From contig NW_026870411.1 of the NCBI RefSeq assembly GCF_963576545.1, positions 124,001 through 188,000 on the forward strand: a DNA stretch of 64,000 nt, read 5' to 3'. This document shows, in pieces, positions 36,005 through 49,860 of this stretch. The first letter of the stretch is position 1, and each line of letters starts with the position of its first letter. Position numbers and translations under genes: made by a program. Below the pieces are notes generated by a model. The model saw nothing but the letters and a program-made list of their open reading frames with translations. It searched no databases and was not told where the DNA came from. The stretch is from Limanda limanda (taxonomy: Eukaryota; Chordata; Actinopteri; Pleuronectiformes; Pleuronectidae).

Positions 36005-39000
36005 GCAAGTAGGCTCTACCCCCACTAAATGGGGTAGCGCGCATCGATCGGTACCATCCTTGAGCTTCTCCGACTTTCGGAAGGGTTAGGGTTAGGGATG
36101 AAAGCACATAGGAGAAAGAGATATTCTTGAATAACTTTTTTTGTGAAGGTCGGAGAGACTTGCAAGTAGGCTCTACCCCCACTAAATGGGGTAGCGCGCA
36201 TCGATCGGTACCATCCTTGAGCTTCTCCGACTTTCGGAAGGGTTAGGGTTAGGGTTAGGGATGAAAGCACATAGGAGAAAGAGATATTCTTGAATAACTT
36301 TTTTTGTGAAGGTCGGAGAGACTTGAAAAGTGGTTGCATCTGGACTAATTTGGGTCCTGCGGATCGATTGGTACCATCCCCGAGCTTGTACGACCTTCGG
36401 AAGAGGTTGACCGACGAAATTCCCCCAAATCTGAGGAGATATTCTTGAATAACTTTTTTTGTGAAGGTCGGAGAGACTTGCAAGTAGGCTCTACCCCCAC
36501 TAAATGGGGTAGCGCACATCGATCGGTACCATCCTTGAGCTTCTCCGACTTTCGGAAGGGTTAGGGTTAGGGTTAGGGATGAAAGCACATAGGAGAAAGA
36601 GATATTCTTGAATAACTTTTTTTGTGAAGGTCGGAGAGACTTGCAAGTAGGCTCTACCCCCACTAAATGGGGTAGCGCGCATCGATCAGTACCATCCTTG
36701 AGCTTCTCCGACTTTTGGAAGGGTTAGGGTTAGGGTTAGGGATGAAAGCACATAGGAGAAAGAGATATTCTTGAATAACTTTTTTTGTGAAGGTCGGAGA
36801 GACTTGCAAGTAGGCTCTACCCCCACTAAATGGGGTAGCGCGCATCGATCAGTACCATCCTTGAGCTTCTCCGACTTTCGGAAGGGTTAGGGTTAGGGTT
36901 AGGGATGAAAGCACATAGGAGAAAGAGATATTCTTGAATAACCTTTTTTGTGAAGGTCGGAGAGACTTGCAAGTAGGCTCTACCCCCACTAAATGGGGTA
37001 GCGCGCATCGATCGGTACCATCCTTGAGCTTCTCCGACTTTCGGAAGGGTTAGGGTTAGGGTTAGGGATGAAAGCACATAGGAGAAAGAGATATTCTTGA
37101 ATAACTTTTTTTGTGAAGGTCGGAGAGACTTGCAAGTAGGCTCTACCCCCACTAAATGGGGTAGCGCGCATCGATCGGTACCATCCCTGAGCTTCTCCGA
37201 CTTTCGGAAGGGTTAGGGTTAGGGTTAGGGATGAAAGCACATAGGAGAAAGAGATATTCTTGAATAACTTTTTTTGTGAAGGTCGGAGAGACTTGGAAAG
37301 TGGTTGCATCTGGACTAATTTGGGTCCTGCGGATCGATTGGTACCATCCCCGAGCTTGTACGACCTTCGAAAGAGGTCGACCGACGAAATTCCCCCAAAT
37401 CTGAGGAGATATTCTTGAATAACTTTTTTTGTGAAGGTCGGAGAGACTTGCAAGTAGGCTCTACCCCCACTAAATGGGGTAGCGCACATCGATCGGTACC
37501 ATCCTTGAGCTTCTCCGACTTTCGGAAGGGTTAGGGTTAGGGTTAGGGATGAAAGCACATAGGAGAAAGAGATATTCTTGAATAACTTTTTTTGTGAAGG
37601 TCAAAGAGACTTGCAAGTAGGCTCTACCCCCACTAAATGGGGTAGCGCACATCGATCGGTACCATCCTTGAGCTTCTCCGACTTTCGGAAGGGTTAGGGT
37701 TAGGGTTAGGGATGAAAGCACATAGGAGAAAGAGATATTCTTGAATAACTTTTTTTGTGAAGGTCGGAGAGACTTGGAAAGTGGTTGCATCTGGACTAAT
37801 TTGGGTCCTGCGGATCGATTGGTACCATCCCCGAGCTTGTACGACCTTCGGAAGAGGTCGACCGACGAAATTCCCCCAAATCTGAGGAGATATTCTTGAA
37901 TAACTTTTTTTGTGAAGGTCGGAGAGACTTGCAAGTAGGCTCTACCCCCACTAAATGGGGTTGCGCGCATCGATCGGTACCATCCTTGAGCTTCTCCGAC
38001 TTTCGGAAGGGTTAGGGTTAGTGTTAGGGATGAAAGCACATAGGAGAAAGAGATATTCTTGAATAACTTTTTTTGTGAAGGTCGGAGAGACTTGGAAAGT
38101 GGTTGCATCTGGACTAATTTGGGTCCTGCGGATCGATTGGTACCATCCCCGAGCTTGTACGACCTTCGGAAGAGGTCGACCGACGAAATTCCCCCAAATC
38201 TGAGGAGATATTCTTGAATAACTTTTTTTGTGAAGGTCGGAGAGACTTGCAAGTAGGCTCTACCCCCACTAAATGGGGTTGCGCGCATCGATCGGTACCA
38301 TCCTTGAGCTTCTCCGACTTTCGGAAGGGTTAGGGTTAGGGTTAGGGATGAAAGCACATAGGAGAAAGAGATATTCTTGAATAACGTTTTTTGTGAAGGT
38401 CGGAGAGACTTGCAAGTAGGCTCTACCCCCACTAAATGGGGTAGCGCGCATCGATCGGTACCATCCTTGAGCTTCTCCGACTTTCGGAAGGGTTAGGGTT
38501 AGGGATGAAAGCACATAAGAGAAAGAGATATTCTTGAATAACTTTTTTTGTGAAGGTCGGAGAGACTTGGAAAGTGGTTGCATCTGGACTAATTTGGGTC
38601 CTGCAGATCGATTGGTACCATCCCCGAGCTTGTACGACCTTCGGAAGAGGTCGACCGACGAAATTCCCCCAAATCTGAGGAGATATTCTTGAATAACTTT
38701 TTTTGTGAAGGTCGGAGAGACTTGCAAGTAGGCTCTACCCCCACTAAATGGGGTAGCGCACATCGATCGGTACCATCCTTGAGCTTCTCCGACTTTCGGA
38801 AGGGTTAGGGTTAGGGTTAGGGATGAAAGCACATAGGAGAAAGAGATATTCTTGAATAACTTTTTTTGTGAAGGTCGGAGAGACTTGCAAGTAGGCTCTA
38901 CCCCCACTAAATGGGGTAGCGCGCATCGATCGGTACCATCCTTGAGCTTCTCCGACTTTTGGAAGGGTTAGGGTTAGGGTTAGGGTTAGGGATGAAAGCA

Positions 39001-40506
39001 CATAGGAGAAAGAGATATTCTTGAATAACTTTTTTTGTGAAGGTCGGAAAGACTTGGAAAGTGGTTGCATCTGGACTAATTTGGGTCCTGCGGATCGATT
39101 GGTACCATCCCCGAGCTTGTACGACCTTCGGAAGAGGTCGACCGACGAAATTCCCCCAAATCTGAGGAGATATTCTTGAATAACTTTTTTTGTGAAGGTC
39201 GGAGAGACTTGCAAGTAGGCTCTACCCCCACTAAATGGGGTAGCGCACATCGATCGGTACCATCCTTGAGCTTCTCCGACTTTCGGAAGGGTTAGGGTTA
39301 GGGTTAGGGATGAAAGCACATAGGAGAAAGAGATATTCTTGAATAACTTTTTTTGTGAAGGTCGGAGAGACTTGCAAGTAGGCTCTACCCCCACTAAATG
39401 GGGTAGCGCGCATCGATCGGTACCATCCTTGAGCTTCTCCGACTTTTGGAAGGGTTAGGGTTAGGGTTAGGGATGAAAGCACATAGGAGAAAGAGATATT
39501 CTTGAATAACTTTTTTTGTGAAGGTCGGAGAGACTTGCAAGTAGGCTCTACCCCCACTAAATGGGGTAGCGCGCATCGATCGGTACCATCCTTGAGCTTC
39601 TACGACTTTCGGAAGGGTTAGGGTTAGGGTTAGGGATGAAAGCACATAGGAGAAAGAGATATTCTTGAATAACTTTTTTTGTGAAGGTCGGAGAGACTTG
39701 CAAGTAGGCTCTACCCCCACTAAATGGGGTAGCGCGCATCGATCGGTACCATCTTTGAGCTTCTCCGACTTTCGGAAGGGTTAGGGTTAGGGTTAGGGAT
39801 GAAAGCACATAGGAGAAAGAGATATTCTTGAATAACTTTTTTTGTGAAGGTCGGAGAGACTTGCAAGTAGGCTCTACCCCCACTAAATGGGGTAGCGCGC
39901 ATCGATCGGTACCATCCTTGAGCTTCTCCGACTTTCGGAAGGGTTAGGGTTAGGGTTAGGGATGAAAGCACATAGGAGAAAGAGATATTCTTGAATAACT
40001 TTTTTTTTGAAGGTCGGAGAGACTTGCAAGTAGGCTCTACCCCCACTAAATGGGGTAGCGCGCATCGATCGGTACCATCCTTGAGCTTCTCCGACTTTCG
40101 GAAGGGTTAGGGTTAGGGTTAGGGATGAAAGCACATAGGAGAAAGAGATATTCTTGAATAACTTTTTTTGTGAAGGTCGGAGAGACTTGGAAAGTGGTTG
40201 CATCTGGACTAATTTGGGTCCTGCGGATCGATTGGTACCATCCCCGAGCTTGTACGACCTTTGGAAGAGGTCGACCGACGAAATTCCCCCAAATCTGAGG
40301 AGATATTCTTGAATAACTTTTTTTGTGAAGGTCGGAGAGACTTGCAAGTAGGCTCTACCCCCACTAAATGGGGTAGCGCACATCGATCGGTACCATCCTT
40401 GAGCTTCTACGACTTTCGGAAGGGTTAGGGTTAGGGTTAGGGATGAAAGCACATAGGAGAAAGAGATATTCTTGAATAACTTTTTTTGTGAAGGTCGGAG
40501 AGACTT
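35530..40506 (+). repeat. 4,977-bp block, copy 2
   Basis: Repeats 29442-34418 at +6,088 bp. B units start at 35850, 36325, 37295, 37776, 38094, 38569, 39056 and 40189. The 169-bp unit is at 38887-39055 and the broken hexamer at 38022. Changes private to this copy include GGTTGACC at 36408, GAAAAG at the start of B 36325, and AACCTTTTTT at 36943. The last single-A spacing between B units in the window is B 37776-A-B 38094. Confidence 0.92.
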
Positions 40507-40826
40507 GCAAGTAGGCTCTACCCCCACTAAATGGGGTAGCGCGCATCGATCGGTACCATCCTTGAGCTTCTCCGACTTTCGGAAGGGTTAGGGTTAGGGA
40601 TGAAAGCACATAGGAGAAAGAGATATTCTTGAATAACTTTTTTTGTGAAGGTCGGAGAGACTTGCAAGTAGGCTCTACCCCCACTAAATGGGGTAGCGCG
40701 CATCGATCGGTACCATCCTTGAGCTTCTCCGACTTTCGGAAGGGTTAGGGTTAGGGTTAGGGATGAAAGCACATAGGAGAAAGAGATATTCTTGAATAAC
40801 TTTTTTTGTGAAGGTCGGAGAGACTT
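40507..40826 (+). repeat. Array segment: A(157)-A
   Basis: A two-hexamer A (40507-40663) and a standard A (40664-40826) form the junction between the second 4,977-bp block and block I of the right-hand family. Confidence 0.9.
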
Positions 40827-43800
40827 GCAAGTAGGCTCTACCCCCACTAAATGGGGTAGCGCGCATCTATCGGTACCATCCTTGAGCTTCTCCGACTTTC
40901 GGAAGGGTTAGGGTTAGGGTTAGGGATGAAAGCACATAGGAGAAAGAGATATTCTTGAATAACTTTTTTTTTGAAGGTCGGAGAGACTTGCAAGTAGGCT
41001 CTACCCCCACTAAATGGGGTAGCGCGCATCGATCGGTACCATCCTTGAGCTTCTCCGACTTTCGGAAGGGTTAGGGTTAGGGTTAGGGATGAAAGCACAT
41101 AGGAGAAAGAGATATTCTTGAATAACTTTTTTTGTGAAGGTCGGAGAGACTTGGCAAGTGGTTGCATCTGGACTAATTTGGGTCCTGCGGATCGATTGGT
41201 ACCATCCCCGAGCTTGTACGACCTTCGGAAGAGGTCGACCGACGAAATTCCCCCAAATCTGAGGAGATATTCTTGAATAACTTTTTTTGTGAAGGTCGGA
41301 GAGACTTGCAAGTAGGCTCTACCCCCACTAAATGGGGTAGCGCACATCGATCGGTACCATCCTTGAGCTTCTCCGACTTTCGGAAGGGTTAGGGTTAGGG
41401 TTAGGGATGAAAGCACATAGGAGAAAGAGATATTCTTGAATAACTTTTTTTGTGAAGGTCGGAGAGACTTGCAAGTAGGCTCTACCCCCACTAAATGGGG
41501 TAGCGCGCATCGATCGGTACCATCCTTGAGCTTCTCCGACTTTTGGAAGGGTTAGGGTTAGGGTTAGGGATGAAAGCACATAGGAGAAAGAGATATTCTT
41601 GAATAACTTTTTTTGTGAAGGTCGGAGAGACTTGGAAAGTGGTTGCATCTGGACTAATTTGGGTCCTGCGGATCGATTGGTACCATCCCCGAGCTTGTAC
41701 GACCTTCGGAAGAGGTCGACCGACGAAATTCCCCCAAATCTGAGGAGATATTCTTGAATAACTTTTTTTGTGAAGGTCGGAGAGACTTGCAAGTAGGCTC
41801 TACCCCCACTAAATGGGGTAGCGCACATCGATCGGTACCATCCTTGAGCTTCTCCGACTTTCGGAAGGGTTAGGGTTAGGGTTAGGGATGAAAGCACATA
41901 GGAGAAAGAGATATTCTTGAATAACTTTTTTTGTGAAGGTCGGAGAGACTTGCAAGTAGGCTCTACCCCCACTAAATGGGGTAGCGCGCATCGATCGGTA
42001 CCATCCTTGAGCTTCTCCGACTTTTGGAAGGGTTAGGGTTAGGGTTAGGGATGAAAGCACATAGGAGAAAGAGATATTCTTGAATAACTTTTTTTGTGAA
42101 GGTCGGAGAGACTTGCAAGTAGGCTCTACCCCCACTAAATGGGGTAACGCGCATCGATCGGTACCATCCTTGAGCTTCTCCGACTTTCGGAAGGGTTAGG
42201 GTTAGGGTTAGGGATGAAAGCACATAGGAGAAAGAGATATTCTTGAATAACTTTTTTTGTGAAGGTCGGAGAGACTTGCAAGTAGGCTCTACCCCCACTA
42301 AATGGGGTAGCGCACATCGATCGGTACCATCCTTGAGCTTCTCCGACTTTCGGAAGGGTTAGGGTTAGGGTTAGGGATGAAAGCACATAGGAGAAAGAGA
42401 TATTCTTGAATAACTTTTTTTGTGAAGGTCGGAGAGACTTGCAAGTAGGCTCTACCCCCACTAAATGGGGTAGCGCGCATCGATCGGTACCATCCTTGAG
42501 CTTCTCCGACTTTCGGAAGGGTTAGGGTTAGGGTTAGGGATGAAAGCACATAGGAGAAAGAGATATTCTTGAATAACTTTTTTTGTGAAGGTCGGAGAGA
42601 CTTGCAAGTAGGCTCTACCCCCACTAAATGGGGTAACGCGCATCGATCGGTACCATCCTTGAGCTTCTCCGACTTTCGGAAGGGTTAGGGTTAGGGTTAG
42701 GGATGAAAGCACATAGGAGAAAGAGATATTCTTGAATAACTTTTTTTGTGAAGGTCGGAGAGACTTGCAAGTAGGCTCTACCCCCACTAAATGGGGTAGC
42801 GCGCATCGATCGGTACCATCCTTGAGCTTCTCCGACTTTCGGAAGGGTTAGGGTTAGGGTTAGGGATGAAAGCACATAGGAGAAAGAGATATTCTTGAAT
42901 AACTTTTTTTTTGAAGGTCGGAGAGACTTGCAAGTAGGCTCTACCCCCACTAAATGGGGTAGCGCGCATCGATCGGTACCATCTTTGAGCTTCTCCGACT
43001 TTCGGAAGGGTTAGGGTTAGGGTTAGGGATGAAAGCACATAGGAGAAAGAGATATTCTTGAATAACTTTTTTTGTGAAGGTCGGAGAGACTTGGAAAGTG
43101 GTTGCATCTGGACTAATTTGGGTCCTGCGGATCGATTGGTACCATCCCCGAGCTTGTACGACCTTTGGAAGAGGTCGACCGACGAAATTCCCCCAAATCT
43201 GAGGAGATATTCTTGAATAACTTTTTTTGTGAAGGTCGGAGAGACTTGCAAGTAGGCTCTACCCCCACTAAATGGGGTAGCGCACATCGATCGGTACCAT
43301 CCTTGAGCTTCTACGACTTTCGGAAGGGTTAGGGTTAGGGTTAGGGATGAAAGCACATAGGAGAAAGAGATATTCTTGAATAACTTTTTTTGTGAAGGTC
43401 GGAGAGACTTGCAAGTAGGCTCTACCCCCACTAAATGGGGTAGCGCGCATCGATCGGTACCATCCTTGAGCTTCTCCGACTTTCGGAAGGGTTAGGGTTA
43501 GGGTTAGGGATGAAAGCACATAGGAGAAAGAGATATTCTTGAATAACTTTTTTTTTGAAGGTCGGAGAGACTTGCAAGTAGGCTCTACCCCCACTAAATG
43601 GGGTAGCGCGCATCGATCGGTACCATCCTTGAGCTTCTCCGACTTTCGGAAGGGTTAGGGTTAGGGTTAGGGATGAAAGCACATAGGAGAAAGAGATATT
43701 CTTGAATAACTTTTTTTGTGAAGGTCGGAGAGACTTGCAAGTAGGCTCTACCCCCACTAAATGGGGTAGCGCGCATCGATCGGTACCATCCTTGAGCTTC

Positions 43801-45179
43801 TCCGACTTTCGGAAGGGTTAGGGTTAGGGTTAGGGATGAAAGCACATAGGAGAAAGAGATATTCTTGAATAACTTTTTTTTTGAAGGTCGGAGAGACTTG
43901 CAAGTAGGCTCTACCCCCACTAAATGGGGTAGCGCGCATCGATCGGTACCATCCTTGAGCTTCTCCGACTTTCGGAAGGGTTAGGGTTAGGGTTAGGGAT
44001 GAAAGCACATAGGAGAAAGAGATATTCTTGAATAACTTTTTTTGTGAAGGTCGGAGAGACTTGGCAAGTGGTTGCATCTGGACTAATTTGGGTCCTGCGG
44101 ATCGATTGGTACCATCCCCGAGCTTGTACGACCTTCGGAAGAGGTCGACCGACGAAATTCCCCCAAATCTGAGGAGATATTCTTGAATAACTTTTTTTGT
44201 GAAGGTCGGAGAGACTTGCAAGTAGGCTCTACCCCCACTAAATGGGGTAGCGCGCATCGATCGGTACCATCCTTGAGCTTCTCCGACTTTCGGAAGGGTT
44301 AGGGTTAGGGTTAGGGATGAAAGCACATAGGAGAAAGAGATATTCTTGAATAACTTTTTTTGTGAAGGTCGGAGAGACTTGCAAGTAGGCTCTACCCCCA
44401 CTAAATGGGGTAGCGCGCATCGATCGGTACCATCCCTGAGCTTCTCCGACTTTCGGAAGGGTTAGGGTTAGGGTTAGGGATGAAAGCACATAGGAGAAAG
44501 AGATATTCTTGAATAACTTTTTTTGTGAAGGTCGGAGAGACTTGGAAAGTGGTTGCATCTGGACTAATTTGGGTCCTGCGGATCGATTGGTACCATCCCC
44601 GAGCTTGTACGACCTTCGGAAGAGGTCGACCGACGAAATTCCCCCAAATCTGAGGAGATATTCTTGAATAACTTTTTTTGTGAAGGTCGGAGAGACTTGC
44701 AAGTAGGCTCTACCCCCACTAAATGGGGTAGCGCGCATCGATCGGTACCATCCTTGAGCTTCTCCGACTTTCGGAAGGGTTAGGGTTAGGGTTAGGGATG
44801 AAAGCACATAGGAGAAAGAGATATTCTTGAATAACTTTTTTTGTGAAGGTCGGAGAGACTTGCAAGTAGGCTCTACCCCCACTAAATGGGGTAGCGCGCA
44901 TCGATCGGTACCATCCTTGAGCTTCTCCGACTTTCGGAAGGGTTAGGGTTAGGGTTAGGGATGAAAGCACATAGGAGAAAGAGATATTCTTGAATAACTT
45001 TTTTTGTGAAGGTCGGAGAGACTTGGAAAGTGGTTGCATCTGGAATAATTTGGGTCCTGCGGATCGATTGGTACCATCCCCGAGCTTGTACAACCTTCGG
45101 AAGAGGTCGACCGACGAAATTCCCCCAAATCTGAGGAGATATTCTTGAATAACTTTTTTTGTGAAGGTCGGAGAGACTT
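40827..45179 (+). repeat. Right-hand family, block I (copies at 46152-49860 and 52918-57270)
   Basis: Order A2-B-A2-B-A8-B-A5-B-A2-B-A2-B, B units at 41153, 41634, 43093, 44063, 44544 and 45025. Block III (52918-57270) repeats all of it at +12,091 bp. Block II (46152-49860) repeats the part from 41471 at +4,681 bp. Markers: CATCTATCGG at 40867 and 52958, GGCAAGTGG at the start of B 41153 and B 44063, T9 runs in units 40827, 42767, 43411 and 43737, TTCTACGAC in unit 43248, and GGAATAATT plus TACAACC in B 45025. The run of eight A units (41789-43092) is one of four such runs in the window. Confidence 0.9.
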
Positions 45180-46151
45180 GCAAGTAGGCTCTACCCCCAC
45201 TAAATGGGGTAGCGCGCATCGATCGGTACCATCCTTGAGCTTCTCCGACTTTCGGAAGGGTTAGGGTTAGGGTTAGGGATGAAAGCACATAGGAGAAAGA
45301 GATATTCTTGAATAACTTTTTTTTTGAAGGTCGGAGAGACTTGCAAGTAGGCTCTACCCCCACTAAATGGGGTAGCGCGCATCGATCGGTACCATCCTTG
45401 AGCTTCTCCGACTTTCGGAAGGGTTAGGGTTAGGGTTAGGGATGAAAGCACATAGGAGAAAGAGATATTCTTGAATAACTTTTTTTGTGAAGGTCGGAGA
45501 GACTTGCAAGTAGGCTCTACCCCCACTAAATGGGGTAGCGCGCATCGATCAGTACCATCCTTGAGCTTCTCCGACTTTTGGAAGGGTTAGGGTTAGGGTT
45601 AGGGATGAAAGCACATAGGAGAAAGAGATATTCTTGAATAACTTTTTTTGTGAAGGTCGGAGAGACTTGCAAGTAGGCTCTACCCCCACTAAATGGGGTA
45701 GCGCGCATCGATCAGTACCATCCTTGAGCTTCTCCGACTTTCGGAAGGGTTAGGGTTAGGGTTAGGGATGAAAGCACATAGGAGAAAGAGATATTCTTGA
45801 ATAACCTTTTTTGTGAAGGTCGGAGAGACTTGCAAGTAGGCTCTACCCCCACTAAATGGGGTAGCGCGCATCGATCGGTACCATCCTTGAGCTTCTCCGA
45901 CTTTCGGAAGGGTTAGGGTTAGGGTTAGGGATGAAAGCACATAGGAGAAAGAGATATTCTTGAATAACTTTTTTTGTGAAGGTCGGAGAGACTTGCAAGT
46001 AGGCTCTACCCCCACTAAATGGGGTAGCGCGCATCGATCGGTACCATCCTTGAGCTTCTCCGACTTTCGGAAGGGTTAGGGTTAGGGATGAAAGCACATA
46101 GGAGAAAGAGATATTCTTGAATAACTTTTTTTGTGAAGGTCGGAGAGACTT
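45180..46151 (+). repeat. Junction segment A6 with a transplanted piece (45506-45994)
   Basis: Six A units without a B. Units 45506, 45669 and 45832 match 36643, 36806 and 36969, including GATCAGTACC with TTTTGGAAG, then GATCAGTACC with AACCTTTTTT (T to C at 45806, as at 36943). That combination occurs only at these two places, 8,863 bp apart. The last unit, 45995-46151, is the final two-hexamer A in the window. Confidence 0.8.
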
Positions 46152-49100
46152 GCAAGTAGGCTCTACCCCCACTAAATGGGGTAGCGCGCATCGATCGGTA
46201 CCATCCTTGAGCTTCTCCGACTTTTGGAAGGGTTAGGGTTAGGGTTAGGGATGAAAGCACATAGGAGAAAGAGATATTCTTGAATAACTTTTTTTGTGAA
46301 GGTCGGAGAGACTTGGAAAGTGGTTGCATCTGGACTAATTTGGGTCCTGCGGATCGATTGGTACCATCCCCGAGCTTGTACGACCTTCGGAAGAGGTCGA
46401 CCGACGAAATTCCCCCAAATCTGAGGAGATATTCTTGAATAACTTTTTTTGTGAAGGTCGGAGAGACTTGCAAGTAGGCTCTACCCCCACTAAATGGGGT
46501 AGCGCACATCGATCGGTACCATCCTTGAGCTTCTCCGACTTTCGGAAGGGTTAGGGTTAGGGTTAGGGATGAAAGCACATAGGAGAAAGAGATATTCTTG
46601 AATAACTTTTTTTGTGAAGGTCGGAGAGACTTGCAAGTAGGCTCTACCCCCACTAAATGGGGTAGCGCGCATCGATCGGTACCATCCTTGAGCTTCTCCG
46701 ACTTTTGGAAGGGTTAGGGTTAGGGTTAGGGATGAAAGCACATAGGAGAAAGAGATATTCTTGAATAACTTTTTTTGTGAAGGTCGGAGAGACTTGCAAG
46801 TAGGCTCTACCCCCACTAAATGGGGTAACGCGCATCGATCGGTACCATCCTTGAGCTTCTCCGACTTTCGGAAGGGTTAGGGTTAGGGTTAGGGATGAAA
46901 GCACATAGGAGAAAGAGATATTCTTGAATAACTTTTTTTGTGAAGGTCGGAGAGACTTGCAAGTAGGCTCTACCCCCACTAAATGGGGTAGCGCACATCG
47001 ATCGGTACCATCCTTGAGCTTCTCCGACTTTCGGAAGGGTTAGGGTTAGGGTTAGGGATGAAAGCACATAGGAGAAAGAGATATTCTTGAATAACTTTTT
47101 TTGTGAAGGTCGGAGAGACTTGCAAGTAGGCTCTACCCCCACTAAATGGGGTAGCGCGCATCGATCGGTACCATCCTTGAGCTTCTCCGACTTTCGGAAG
47201 GGTTAGGGTTAGGGTTAGGGATGAAAGCACATAGGAGAAAGAGATATTCTTGAATAACTTTTTTTGTGAAGGTCGGAGAGACTTGCAAGTAGGCTCTACC
47301 CCCACTAAATGGGGTAACGCGCATCGATCGGTACCATCCTTGAGCTTCTCCGACTTTCGGAAGGGTTAGGGTTAGGGTTAGGGATGAAAGCACATAGGAG
47401 AAAGAGATATTCTTGAATAACTTTTTTTGTGAAGGTCGGAGAGACTTGCAAGTAGGCTCTACCCCCACTAAATGGGGTAGCGCGCATCGATCGGTACCAT
47501 CCTTGAGCTTCTCCGACTTTCGGAAGGGTTAGGGTTAGGGTTAGGGATGAAAGCACATAGGAGAAAGAGATATTCTTGAATAACTTTTTTTTTGAAGGTC
47601 GGAGAGACTTGCAAGTAGGCTCTACCCCCACTAAATGGGGTAGCGCGCATCGATCGGTACCATCTTTGAGCTTCTCCGACTTTCGGAAGGGTTAGGGTTA
47701 GGGTTAGGGATGAAAGCACATAGGAGAAAGAGATATTCTTGAATAACTTTTTTTGTGAAGGTCGGAGAGACTTGGAAAGTGGTTGCATCTGGACTAATTT
47801 GGGTCCTGCGGATCGATTGGTACCATCCCCGAGCTTGTACGACCTTTGGAAGAGGTCGACCGACGAAATTCCCCCAAATCTGAGGAGATATTCTTGAATA
47901 ACTTTTTTTGTGAAGGTCGGAGAGACTTGCAAGTAGGCTCTACCCCCACTAAATGGGGTAGCGCACATCGATCGGTACCATCCTTGAGCTTCTACGACTT
48001 TCGGAAGGGTTAGGGTTAGGGTTAGGGATGAAAGCACATAGGAGAAAGAGATATTCTTGAATAACTTTTTTTGTGAAGGTCGGAGAGACTTGCAAGTAGG
48101 CTCTACCCCCACTAAATGGGGTAGCGCGCATCGATCGGTACCATCCTTGAGCTTCTCCGACTTTCGGAAGGGTTAGGGTTAGGGTTAGGGATGAAAGCAC
48201 ATAGGAGAAAGAGATATTCTTGAATAACTTTTTTTTTGAAGGTCGGAGAGACTTGCAAGTAGGCTCTACCCCCACTAAATGGGGTAGCGCGCATCGATCG
48301 GTACCATCCTTGAGCTTCTCCGACTTTCGGAAGGGTTAGGGTTAGGGTTAGGGATGAAAGCACATAGGAGAAAGAGATATTCTTGAATAACTTTTTTTGT
48401 GAAGGTCGGAGAGACTTGCAAGTAGGCTCTACCCCCACTAAATGGGGTAGCGCGCATCGATCGGTACCATCCTTGAGCTTCTCCGACTTTCGGAAGGGTT
48501 AGGGTTAGGGTTAGGGATGAAAGCACATAGGAGAAAGAGATATTCTTGAATAACTTTTTTTTTGAAGGTCGGAGAGACTTGCAAGTAGGCTCTACCCCCA
48601 CTAAATGGGGTAGCGCGCATCGATCGGTACCATCCTTGAGCTTCTCCGACTTTCGGAAGGGTTAGGGTTAGGGTTAGGGATGAAAGCACATAGGAGAAAG
48701 AGATATTCTTGAATAACTTTTTTTGTGAAGGTCGGAGAGACTTGGCAAGTGGTTGCATCTGGACTAATTTGGGTCCTGCGGATCGATTGGTACCATCCCC
48801 GAGCTTGTACGACCTTCGGAAGAGGTCGACCGACGAAATTCCCCCAAATCTGAGGAGATATTCTTGAATAACTTTTTTTGTGAAGGTCGGAGAGACTTGC
48901 AAGTAGGCTCTACCCCCACTAAATGGGGTAGCGCGCATCGATCGGTACCATCCTTGAGCTTCTCCGACTTTCGGAAGGGTTAGGGTTAGGGTTAGGGATG
49001 AAAGCACATAGGAGAAAGAGATATTCTTGAATAACTTTTTTTGTGAAGGTCGGAGAGACTTGCAAGTAGGCTCTACCCCCACTAAATGGGGTAGCGCGCA

Positions 49101-49860
49101 TCGATCGGTACCATCCCTGAGCTTCTCCGACTTTCGGAAGGGTTAGGGTTAGGGTTAGGGATGAAAGCACATAGGAGAAAGAGATATTCTTGAATAACTT
49201 TTTTTGTGAAGGTCGGAGAGACTTGGAAAGTGGTTGCATCTGGACTAATTTGGGTCCTGCGGATCGATTGGTACCATCCCCGAGCTTGTACGACCTTCGG
49301 AAGAGGTCGACCGACGAAATTCCCCCAAATCTGAGGAGATATTCTTGAATAACTTTTTTTGTGAAGGTCGGAGAGACTTGCAAGTAGGCTCTACCCCCAC
49401 TAAATGGGGTAGCGCGCATCGATCGGTACCATCCTTGAGCTTCTCCGACTTTCGGAAGGGTTAGGGTTAGGGTTAGGGATGAAAGCACATAGGAGAAAGA
49501 GATATTCTTGAATAACTTTTTTTGTGAAGGTCGGAGAGACTTGCAAGTAGGCTCTACCCCCACTAAATGGGGTAGCGCGCATCGATCGGTACCATCCTTG
49601 AGCTTCTCCGACTTTCGGAAGGGTTAGGGTTAGGGTTAGGGATGAAAGCACATAGGAGAAAGAGATATTCTTGAATAACTTTTTTTGTGAAGGTCGGAGA
49701 GACTTGGAAAGTGGTTGCATCTGGAATAATTTGGGTCCTGCGGATCGATTGGTACCATCCCCGAGCTTGTACAACCTTCGGAAGAGGTCGACCGACGAAA
49801 TTCCCCCAAATCTGAGGAGATATTCTTGAATAACTTTTTTTGTGAAGGTCGGAGAGACTT
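46152..49860 (+). repeat. Right-hand family, block II
   Basis: Repeats 41471-45179 at +4,681 bp: A-B-A8-B-A5-B-A2-B-A2-B, with B units at 46315, 47774, 48744, 49225 and 49706. It keeps GGCAAGTGG in B 48744, T9 runs in units 47448, 48092 and 48418, and GGAATAATT with TACAACC in B 49706. It is also the left part of the 7,410-bp tandem duplication. Confidence 0.92.
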
